In this document: positions 1 through 6,306 of the stretch, in pieces
How the letters are laid out: every line of letters starts with the position of its first letter
Numbering within the stretch: position 1 is the first letter of the stretch
Source of the DNA: Spirochaetota bacterium
GTDB lineage: Bacteria; Spirochaetota; JAGLSM01
DNA: 13,898 nucleotides
NCBI GenBank assembly: GCA_023135745.1
Contig: JAGLSM010000012.1
Location: 1-13,898 of the forward strand
Reading direction: 5' to 3'
Notes under the pieces: model-generated
Database searches by the model: none
Told to the model about the DNA's origin: nothing
Seen by the model: only the letters and a program-made list of their open reading frames with translations
Made by a program: the position numbers and the translations under genes

Positions 1-222
1 AAAAAGCCCTATTTTTTTCCTATTCTCTTTAGATAAGGTAAAACTCCAGGCAATGGCATGCAAAACGTATAGATAGATAGGAATGAGTATAATAACAAGT
101 ATACCCCACCCCATTTGCTGAAAAGCCTTAATAAGGTTTTGTAAACCAAGTTTATTTACAAAAAAACCAATCGCGGCAAATCCCGCAATGGTCAATCCCA
201 CACTAATAATCTTTTTGTACAT
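1..222 (-). CDS. Flippase-like / LPG-synthase-type integral membrane protein, N-terminal part
   Basis: The N-terminal 74 codons of a membrane protein are present; the gene continues beyond base 1. The translation begins MYKKIISVGLTIAGFAAIGF and has a first membrane segment at about residues 5-22. An amphipathic stretch (NKLGLQNLIKAFQQMGWG) follows, then a second membrane segment at about 38-63 ending in HAIAWSFTL. The pattern of one helix, a short GL..L..A....GW stretch and a helix ending in an AW motif is typical of the lysylphosphatidylglycerol synthase transmembrane / flippase-like family (PF03706-type). Members are thought to handle membrane lipids or lipid-linked precursors; the substrate here is unknown. 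It starts 44 bases after the stop of the CDP-alcohol phosphatidyltransferase on the same strand, so the two are probably co-transcribed. The ribosome site is weak (GGTG about nine bases before ATG). Family assignment from so short a piece is moderately sure. Confidence 0.6.
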   Translation of the reverse strand, partial: MYKKIISVGLTIAGFAAIGFFVNKLGLQNLIKAFQQMGWGILVIILIPIYLYVLHAIAWSFTLSKENRKKIGLF

Positions 223-266
223 TATAAAACACCGGGAATTAATTAGTTTCTATATAAAACAGAAGT

Positions 267-977
267 TTATTTTTTAACCTTGTTATCCAGGGTATATAAT
301 CTTCTCATTGTATTTATTACTTCAAAGACAAGCCCAAAAAACCCAAAAACTATAGCGATAACTCCGATAAAATCAACAAAAGTCATACCGGATGAAAATC
401 CAAAAAAACGTGTTAACCAGCCGTTAGCTCCGGTAATTTCAGGAAACCAGGAGAGAGGTCTGCCATAATCAAAGAAAACCTGACCAAGAATAACTGAAAT
501 AATTAAAAAACGTATTTCGGTTGGTCCGATTACAGGAAGTTCAAGAGTATCAATAACCTGAACCTTGATATGTCCTTCCACATGAAAAAGAAGGTATAAA
601 ATACTGGCGATAATACCAATTATTAGATGAGATCCATTAGTTAAATACATACCTACACCAATAAATAAAACTCCAAGAGAGTCTCCAAAATGATCCAGAT
701 AATGACCAAGTTTAGATGACTGTTTCCTTGCCCTTGCAACTACGCCGTCCATTGTATCTGTAATCCATGTTAAAAATAGAAAAAACGCGCCAAGGACAAA
801 CATCCATGGAGATAAAAAACCAAAAGCCATTGATAAACCGGATAAAAACGATATTAATAAACCAATATATGATATTTTGTTTGCAGTAAGCCTTGCAGGC
901 ACAAAGGGCAGCAGTTTAGGAAAAAACCACTTCACAAATGGATCAAGCAAACTGCGTTCAACTTTTTTCATTTTCAC
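267..977 (-). CDS. CDP-alcohol phosphatidyltransferase family protein
   Basis: This is an integral membrane enzyme of 236 residues that should transfer a phospho-alcohol group from a CDP-activated donor to an acceptor alcohol, releasing CMP. The full family signature is present: D74, D77-G78, A81-R82, G91, D95 and D99, spaced D-x2-DG-x2-AR-x8-G-x3-D-x3-D. These aspartates bind the two catalytic metal ions. Several hydrophobic segments surround it (about 35-70, 100-135, 150-170 and 195-222). The GPTE..FLI stretch near residues 151-158 resembles the choline/ethanolamine-phosphotransferase-like bacterial branch more than PgsA or PssA, but the product lipid cannot be named. I chose the GTG at 975-977, which has AAGG five bases upstream; an ATG two codons later is an alternative. 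A membrane lipid-handling gene lies directly downstream, suggesting an envelope lipid role. The ribosome site is inside a short palindrome, described separately. Confidence 0.85.
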   Translation of the reverse strand: MKMKKVERSLLDPFVKWFFPKLLPFVPARLTANKISYIGLLISFLSGLSMAFGFLSPWMFVLGAFFLFLTWITDTMDGVVARARKQSSKLGHYLDHFGDSLGVLFIGVGMYLTNGSHLIIGIIASILYLLFHVEGHIKVQVIDTLELPVIGPTEIRFLIISVILGQVFFDYGRPLSWFPEITGANGWLTRFFGFSSGMTFVDFIGVIAIVFGFFGLVFEVINTMRRLYTLDNKVKK

Positions 978-1006
978 CTAAACCTTTAGGCGGACTGAGA
1001 AGTCCG
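977..1006 (-). promoter_or_regulatory. Two adjacent short hairpins at the translation start of the phosphatidyltransferase gene
   Basis: On the plus strand, CGGACT (991-996), loop GAGA and AGTCCG (1001-1006) form a perfect six-base-pair stem, followed by five T. Immediately beside it, CCTAAA (977-982) and TTTAGG (985-990) are perfect inverted repeats separated by two bases; this second palindrome contains the AAGG ribosome site of the minus-strand gene. In the minus-strand mRNA both would lie in the leader, next to the GTG start. Read on the plus strand, the first hairpin plus T-run looks like a small intrinsic terminator, but no plus-strand gene precedes it. A role in translation control or in blocking antisense transcription is inference. 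Confidence 0.4.
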
Positions 1007-1015
1007 TTTTTATGA

Positions 1016-1044
1016 AAAATAACCTAAACTTACGGAATTTACAA
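1016..1044 (-). promoter_or_regulatory. Possible weak promoter of the phosphatidyltransferase operon
   Basis: On the minus strand TTGTAA (1039-1044) is separated by 17 bases from TATTTT (1016-1021). Each box matches the sigma-70 consensus at four of six positions, which is weak in an AT-rich gap. It would start transcription near 1009, giving a leader of about 30 bases that begins at the hairpin. Confidence 0.3.
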
Positions 1045-1200
1045 GTGAATAAAAAATAAGGCATGGGAAATAAGGCAGTTCAGCATCCCCTTATATAAAC
1101 TTTGAAATGAAATATTATATATTGATTCTTCAGTAACGCTTTTTTAAATTGTATTAAAATGGAAAAAATATTTTTAAAAGAGACCGGAGGTAAATCCCCT

Positions 1201-3864
1201 ATGCTTAATCTTGATTTAATCAAAAATACCCTTGCAAAATCCGAACAAGTTTATAAAAGAGGTGAAAATATTTTTTACTTGGGAAACTATTCTTTATTGG
1301 ATAAAAGTGAAACACAAAATTCTTTCTCTTATAGTGTAGATGGAAGTTATGGAGATTATCATATTGAAATCAAACTTGAAAACAATAAAATAATCTCCTC
1401 ATGCACCTGTCCGTATCCCTATAAAGGATGTAAACATACAGTAGCTTCTTGTCTCGATATTATTCATAACCAACAAAATCATAACAAAAGCCCTGAAACA
1501 ATCGATAATGATCTGGATTTCCTTAGTGTTGAAGAAATAAAAACCCAGGCATTGTCCGGACGGAAAAAAAAATCTAAATCCGAATCTTTTGATGTCTCTT
1601 TTGGTGACATAATCCGCGGTGAACATCTTGTAAAAAATATAAATGGACAAAAATATATTGTAAATATACACGATTTGGAAAAAGAATCAGGACACTGTAC
1701 TTGCCCTGATTTTGCGACAAATCATCTTGGTACCTGCAAACATCTTTTACATTTAAATATGTTAATAAAAAAAGATAAATCTCTTCTCGAACAGGCTCAT
1801 AAAGAAACCTTCCCATTTATTCATGTTTGGTGGAATTCCGGTTTACATAAACCGGTTTATTTTTATGATACTAAACTTCCTGGTGACTACAGAGATTCTT
1901 TTTCGGAACTTTTTAATGAAAATGGTGTTTATAAAAACTCCGATATCACCAAGCTTTTTAAGCTTACACAGATTTTTAAAAACGACAGGCTTGTACGCTT
2001 TGATAATCATTTAATGGATATAATAAACGATTATCTTTTAGAAGAAGAATTACTTAAAATCAAAAAAACTTATAAACCTGATTTTTCTTTTATCAAAACA
2101 AAGCTATTCCCTTATCAGGAAAAGGGCGTGCTTTTTGCTCTATTCAAAAAGGCCGCAATTATTGCGGATGAAATGGGTTTAGGTAAAACATTACAGGCAA
2201 TTAGTCTAGCTATATTAAAAAAACAGGTATTTAATTTTCAAAAAGTCCTGATAATCAGCCCCTCTTCACTAAAAGAACAGTGGCGTCTTGAAATTGAGAA
2301 ATTTACCGATGAAGATGTTGTTGTTATTAATGGAAATAAACAAGAACGACAGCAGATTTATATGAAATCTAAAAAGTTTTTTAAAATTACAAATTATGAA
2401 GCCGTATTGCGTGATATTCTTGTGATCAAACGTTTTGAACCAGATTTGATAATCCTTGATGAAGCTCAACGAATTAAAAATTTTGCAACTAAAACCCATC
2501 AAGCAATCAAATCAATTCCTCATAAACATTCCCTGATTATTACAGGCACACCACTGGAAAATAAACTGGAAGATCTATACTCAATAGTGCAATTTTCAGA
2601 CCCAACTATGCTTACCCCTCTATGGGCTTTTGCTGCCAAACATTTTAATCTCAGCCGGAGCAAAAAAAATAAAATTCTGGGTTATAAAAATCTCAAGCCG
2701 CTTTTTCAAAAACTTCAGGATATGATTATTCGCCGCTGTAAAGAAGATGTATTTGATGATTTGCCTAATCAATTAGTAAATACTTATTACTTGGATCTAT
2801 CAACAGAGCAGGATGAAATTCACAGCGGCTATCTCAGAGCATTAATTCCATTGGCAAAAAAGAGATTTCTTACGCCAATGGATATTCAAAAAATGCTGAG
2901 AATCCTGCTTTCCATGCGGATGGTATGTAATTCGACTTACCTTATTGATAAACAAACTAATATATCTCCTAAACTAACTGAGTTAACCTCAATTATGAAA
3001 GAACTCGTTCTTGATAATAACCGTAAAGTAGTCATTTTTTCGGAATGGACAAGAATGACTTATCTTATTGGTAAAATGCTCTCCAACTCAGGCATTAGCT
3101 TTATTGAGTTTACCGGAAAAATTCCGGTTAAAAAAAGACAGGTTTTAATTGATGAGTTCAATAATAATGATAAGTGTAAAGTCTTTTTATCAACAGACGC
3201 GGGTGGAGTTGGATTGAATCTTCAGTCTGCCGATTGTGTTATTAATTTTGAACTTCCCTGGAATCCCGCAAAACTAAATCAGCGAATTGGACGAATTAAC
3301 CGAATTGGACAAAAAAGTAAAACAATTAATGTTGTCAATCTGGTATCTAAACATTCTATCGAAGAAAAAGTCCTTGCCGGAATTAATCGTAAGCAGGAAT
3401 TATTTGATGCGGTCCTTGACGGTACAAGTGATAGTGTTTCTTTTACAGAAGAAAATAAAAAAAGTTTTGTTAATAAAATTCGAGAAATGTTTAATGAGGA
3501 GCTGGAAACACCTGTAAAAGAAACCGAGACTGTATCCCTTGAAGAAGACACACCCCATTACTTAAATCCCGAAATATTAACTAAAAATACAGAAAATATT
3601 CTTGATCTTGAAGAAGAAGAAATCAAGGATGATCCCATTGAGAATACAACTACACAATCTGATTCGCAAATTATTTCAGAATCAGAACATAAAACCAGCT
3701 CCGAACAACTGGAACAAGTTATGGAACAGGGTGTCAAATTTTTAAGCGGACTATCAGCCATGGTTACAGGAAAACCATTGATTACCAATCCGGAAGAAAA
3801 AACTATAGATATTGACCACAAGACAGGGGAAGTTACTTTTAAATTTAAATTACCGGGATTTTAA
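1201..3864 (+). CDS. SNF2-family DEAD/DEAH helicase with two SWIM zinc fingers
   Basis: This is an 887-residue SWI2/SNF2-type ATPase, expected to use ATP to translocate on double-stranded DNA and remodel or displace bound proteins. From the N-terminus come SWIM zinc finger 1 (C68, C70, C77, H79) and SWIM zinc finger 2 (C166, C168, C179, H181). The helicase core has Walker A DEMGLGKT (323-330), a DEAQ box (420-423), motif III TGTP (448-451), motif V STDAGGVGLN (664-673) and motif VI QRIGRINRIGQ (694-704). An acidic, low-complexity linker (about 765-835) leads to a short C-terminal module rich in beta-prone residues. I chose the ATG at 1201 because GGAGG lies ten bases upstream; the in-frame ATG at 1159 (14 residues longer) has no ribosome site. 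No methylase, nuclease or other defence gene adjoins it, so a general transcription or repair role is as likely as anything. The family call is firm; the cellular role is unknown. Confidence 0.93.
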   Translation: MLNLDLIKNTLAKSEQVYKRGENIFYLGNYSLLDKSETQNSFSYSVDGSYGDYHIEIKLENNKIISSCTCPYPYKGCKHTVASCLDIIHNQQNHNKSPETIDNDLDFLSVEEIKTQALSGRKKKSKSESFDVSFGDIIRGEHLVKNINGQKYIVNIHDLEKESGHCTCPDFATNHLGTCKHLLHLNMLIKKDKSLLEQAHKETFPFIHVWWNSGLHKPVYFYDTKLPGDYRDSFSELFNENGVYKNSDITKLFKLTQIFKNDRLVRFDNHLMDIINDYLLEEELLKIKKTYKPDFSFIKTKLFPYQEKGVLFALFKKAAIIADEMGLGKTLQAISLAILKKQVFNFQKVLIISPSSLKEQWRLEIEKFTDEDVVVINGNKQERQQIYMKSKKFFKITNYEAVLRDILVIKRFEPDLIILDEAQRIKNFATKTHQAIKSIPHKHSLIITGTPLENKLEDLYSIVQFSDPTMLTPLWAFAAKHFNLSRSKKNKILGYKNLKPLFQKLQDMIIRRCKEDVFDDLPNQLVNTYYLDLSTEQDEIHSGYLRALIPLAKKRFLTPMDIQKMLRILLSMRMVCNSTYLIDKQTNISPKLTELTSIMKELVLDNNRKVVIFSEWTRMTYLIGKMLSNSGISFIEFTGKIPVKKRQVLIDEFNNNDKCKVFLSTDAGGVGLNLQSADCVINFELPWNPAKLNQRIGRINRIGQKSKTINVVNLVSKHSIEEKVLAGINRKQELFDAVLDGTSDSVSFTEENKKSFVNKIREMFNEELETPVKETETVSLEEDTPHYLNPEILTKNTENILDLEEEEIKDDPIENTTTQSDSQIISESEHKTSSEQLEQVMEQGVKFLSGLSAMVTGKPLITNPEEKTIDIDHKTGEVTFKFKLPGF

Positions 3865-3901
3865 AACTGAATAGTAAAAAAGAAAATCTCAGTTCTTTTT
3901 T
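3865..3901 (+). terminator. Weak possible terminator after the SNF2 gene
   Basis: Directly after the stop codon AACTGA (3865-3870) can pair with TCAGTT (3889-3894) across an 18-base A-rich loop, and C plus six T follow (3895-3901). The stem is short and the loop long, so the structure is weak. The rest of the gap to 4108 holds no gene I can support, only an AT-rich inverted repeat (ATGAAATT 3995-4002 / AATTTCAT 4006-4013) without a T-run. Confidence 0.3.
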
Positions 3902-4108
3902 GAATATGCCTAAGAAATATGTTTGTTGTCTTGGTGAAATAGAGATTAAAAGGGATACTGCAATTAAGGTGTCACTATTTAAGTAATCGATGAAATGAAA
4001 TTGAAAATTTCATAGAAAAAAGGTTTGCTGTTTAGAATATTTACCAAAGATTTAAATTTACACCCTTCTTAACCAGCTGCCTTGATATTAATACAGATGC
4101 TCAATTCT

Positions 4109-4843
4109 CTATTTTACCTGATATAAAACTAAATCATCATAATCCGCGACAGAAGTTGAATCCGTATCATCTGAATCAGTTAGAAGGGCAATCCCTTTTG
4201 AAAAGCGGTCCGGATATTCTCCAAATGCCTTTTTATAATCTTCATAAATATTGCGTTTTTCATTTATCCATTTGCCAAGCCCTCTTTTACCGGTACGGAT
4301 AACAATAACCCTGGTATATGACCCAAACCACGCAGGACTGGGAATTATTGTACCAACCGGCAAAGAAACACTCCAGACATATTTAAGAGAATAAGGGATT
4401 AAACCCTTTTTAAAAGCAAGTGCCACTGCAGCTCCGCTGTCATTTGTAGATCGCACCCTTTCATCTCCACCTTTTGGAAGCTTATGAACACGCCAACGCC
4501 AACTCAGGATTGGATTTCTTTTTAATGAAAAACCTTCTTCAAGACCATCTGATTCCTTGAAAAATATCTTATTTAACTTATTTGAATATAAACGTTTCCC
4601 GACATATATTCCTTCATCCTTTGTGTCAATTCTAAAGAATTTGTTTCTTCCGTTTTTAAGAACCCTCATAATTTTATAACCCCTTCTCTTGTAGGGTATC
4701 CATAATGCGGGAAATTTCCCGACACGGGAGTTCTCAAAATTATCAAGAACAAAATGAGTATATTTAATAAAAGATTTTTTTGAAAAACCGGCTATTTGGA
4801 AGGTGCATATTAATATAACTACAGCTAATGTAAATTTCTTCAT
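4109..4843 (-). CDS. Exported DUF3047 domain protein
   Basis: This 244-residue protein has an N-terminal signal peptide (positive MKK, hydrophobic core to about residue 18, likely cleavage near IAG-FS), so it probably acts outside the inner membrane. The rest matches the features I know for DUF3047. These are LDNFEN (33-38), SWRWRV (114-119) followed by LPKGGDER (122-129), KYVWS (154-158), the W192/NE pair, EDY and AFGE (201-209), and TDSDDT (222-227). The many conserved acidic residues and tryptophans suggest a beta-sandwich surface that might bind a ligand, but no reaction is known for the family. It is 40 bases downstream of the ATPase gene on the same strand and may be read from it or from lon. 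The start codon is preceded by an AAAGG-type site at somewhat long spacing. No pathway partner is evident nearby. Confidence 0.75.
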   Translation of the reverse strand: MKKFTLAVVILICTFQIAGFSKKSFIKYTHFVLDNFENSRVGKFPALWIPYKRRGYKIMRVLKNGRNKFFRIDTKDEGIYVGKRLYSNKLNKIFFKESDGLEEGFSLKRNPILSWRWRVHKLPKGGDERVRSTNDSGAAVALAFKKGLIPYSLKYVWSVSLPVGTIIPSPAWFGSYTRVIVIRTGKRGLGKWINEKRNIYEDYKKAFGEYPDRFSKGIALLTDSDDTDSTSVADYDDLVLYQVK

Positions 4844-4883
4844 TTTTTACCAACCTTTACATAGTACAGTATAGCACATTTCA

Positions 4884-6080
4884 TTAAATAAATCCCAATA
4901 AAACAAGCGGTCTTTGATGCTGTTTTGTTTCATTTGCATGAGATAGAATCAGTTTTTCCTGGACATCTATTCCCTTAAATTGCTCTGCACCTTTACCGGC
5001 ACCGCCTACCTCAATAACTATCTTTCTATTATCAGTTAGCACTAAAAAATCAGGTGTTTTTTTACCGCGATTGGTTTTTAGGTAATGATATGGTAAAGTT
5101 TTAATTTGCATCATTTCTGAAAAAAAATCTTCACGTAAGGCACCAATCCCTTTTTCAAAAGAAATAAATAATAATCGAAAAGGAAGGTACATTAGTATTT
5201 TTGGCTCTTTTAAAACGTTGGTTCCTATTGGAAAAACAGTTTTGAGAACAAATGCTTTATTAAGTAACGTCACATACTCTTCCGCTTTATATTTAGTAAT
5301 ACCTAAATTCTTGGAAAATGACGTATAGTTTAGTCCGTCTACTGAAGTCTGTCCAATAAATTGTACAAGCTTCTCAATTGAACTCAATTCATGTATTTTC
5401 AAATGGGGAACCAATGCTGGAATATCTTTATGGATTATTGTATATAGAATATTTTTAAACAAAGCATATGGTTCAGGTTCATCAAGAACAAATGGATACA
5501 ATTTCATTTTAAGATAATCATCAAACAAGTAACTAAAGTGCAGATGATCCGATTGCCAATCCTCATTTAAAATATCTGTTAATTCAAGCTGAGGTATGAT
5601 TACATCCTGTGTGAAATACAAATACTCACGAAAGGTAAATGGAAAAAGTTCCAACAGACATACTCTTCGTGATAAATCAACTGTTGTGCTGTATAACGAA
5701 ATAGAAACAGAACTGGTAAAAAATATCCTCACGTCCAAAAAATCATAAATCTTTTTTAAATGGTCCGGATACTTTTTTAGAAAATTGATTTCATCTATCA
5801 ATATTTTTGTATATTTATATGTTTTACTAAGATTTTGAACCAACTCAAATAAGTCGAGATCTTCGGCAAGTGTATCGAGTGATATATAACAAGCATTTTC
5901 CAAATCATGTGCTAATTGTTTGAGAATGATTGTTTTCCCAACACCTCTAGGACCAACAATGCCAACAAAATGTTTCCCTTTTTCACTCAGTATCCCTTGG
6001 TAGGCAAACCTCTTTTTTGTGTATGATCTAGAATCTGCAATTGCGTTTTCACTGAGCTTTAGAATATCATTTATGTTCAT
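4884..6080 (-). CDS. AAA ATPase of the DUF4143 type with C-terminal nuclease-like domain
   Basis: The product is 398 residues from the start chosen here. Its N-terminal P-loop ATPase domain has Walker A GPRGVGKT (43-50), Walker B LIDEINFL (94-101) and a TSS sensor stretch (122-129). The family hallmark LSRRVCLLELFPFTFREYL follows at 136-154. A winged-helix-like segment occupies about 253-279. The C-terminal DUF4143 region has D344 of PDF and E357 of IEVGGAGKG, spaced like a degenerate PD-(D/E)xK nuclease core. Such ATPases are common, patchy in distribution and functionally uncharacterised; a mobile or stress/defence-linked role is often suspected but not proven. I chose ATG 6078-6080 because a TTGACA promoter box lies at 6110-6115, only three bases before the alternative ATG at 6105-6107 (nine residues longer). 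Neither start has a ribosome site. A cluster of half-sites covers the start region. Confidence 0.85.
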   Translation of the reverse strand: MNINDILKLSENAIADSRSYTKKRFAYQGILSEKGKHFVGIVGPRGVGKTIILKQLAHDLENACYISLDTLAEDLDLFELVQNLSKTYKYTKILIDEINFLKKYPDHLKKIYDFLDVRIFFTSSVSISLYSTTVDLSRRVCLLELFPFTFREYLYFTQDVIIPQLELTDILNEDWQSDHLHFSYLFDDYLKMKLYPFVLDEPEPYALFKNILYTIIHKDIPALVPHLKIHELSSIEKLVQFIGQTSVDGLNYTSFSKNLGITKYKAEEYVTLLNKAFVLKTVFPIGTNVLKEPKILMYLPFRLLFISFEKGIGALREDFFSEMMQIKTLPYHYLKTNRGKKTPDFLVLTDNRKIVIEVGGAGKGAEQFKGIDVQEKLILSHANETKQHQRPLVLLGFI

Positions 6081-6086
6081 ACTTAT

Positions 6087-6115
6087 AGAATAAGATACAG
6101 TCTGCATTTTGTCAA
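6087..6115 (-). promoter_or_regulatory. Promoter of the ATPase gene, implying a nearly leaderless mRNA
   Basis: On the minus strand a perfect TTGACA (6110-6115) is followed after 17 bases by TATTCT (6087-6092, four of six matches). Transcription should begin close to base 6080, the A of the ATG chosen for the ATPase, giving little or no leader; this agrees with the absence of a ribosome site. Confidence 0.5.
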
Positions 6116-6165
6116 ATTATTTACTAAAATGCAGTGCTTTTTGGTAAATCATTAGCTAAAATGAG
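6102..6165. repeat. Cluster of four alternating half-sites over the ATPase promoter
   Basis: Copies of a motif close to TTTACTAAAATGCAG alternate in orientation. Site A is on the minus strand at 6102-6116 (TTTGACAAAATGCAG). Site B is on the plus strand at 6120-6134 (TTTACTAAAATGCAG). Site C is on the minus strand at 6134-6148 (TTTACCAAAAAGCAC). A weaker site D is on the plus strand at 6152-6165 (TTAGCTAAAATGAG). B and C form a 29-base imperfect palindrome with 12 of 14 arm positions paired. A and B also contain a perfect nine-base inverted repeat (6102-6110 / 6126-6134). Site A overlaps the -35 box, as expected of an operator; a recombination or recognition site is the alternative. Confidence 0.6.
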
Positions 6166-6167
6166 TT

Positions 6168-6305
6168 TTATGAAGTAATAAGCTCACTCTTAAATTGCTT
6201 TGTATCTGAAAAATAATCTCTTAAATCAAAAATACGTGTACACACCACAACCTTTTCTATCTGGAACGGCCTGATATATGTCTTATCTTTTAAAGAGTGG
6301 ATTAG
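6168..6305 (-). pseudogene. Start-less reading frame downstream of lon, possible gene remnant
   Basis: A minus-strand frame is open from just after an in-frame stop within the end of lon down to a stop at 6168-6170. It gives about 46 residues with protein-like composition, including TYIRPFQIEKVVVCTRIFDL and ending SELITS. It has no ATG and no ribosome site; only internal GTG codons could start it, giving about 26 residues. Its stop codon lies two bases beyond half-site D of the ATPase repeat cluster. It could be the 3' end of a gene truncated by past insertion or deletion, or chance. I do not recognise a family. Confidence 0.25.
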
Positions 6306-6306
6306 T

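Noticed and set aside
1159..1200. Longer start for the SNF2 gene
   Set aside because: No ribosome site before ATG 1159, while GGAGG precedes ATG 1201. The start is not certain.
3995..4013. Inverted repeat ATGAAATT / AATTTCAT in the gap after the SNF2 gene
   Set aside because: Purely AT-rich arms, no T-run on either strand and no gene start beside it; probably chance.
4874..4888. Possible fifth copy of the ATPase half-site (TTTAATGAAATGTGC on the minus strand) at the 3' end of the ATPase gene, suggesting element ends
   Set aside because: The similarity is mostly A and T and covers the stop codon; it is too weak to define a second end of a mobile element.
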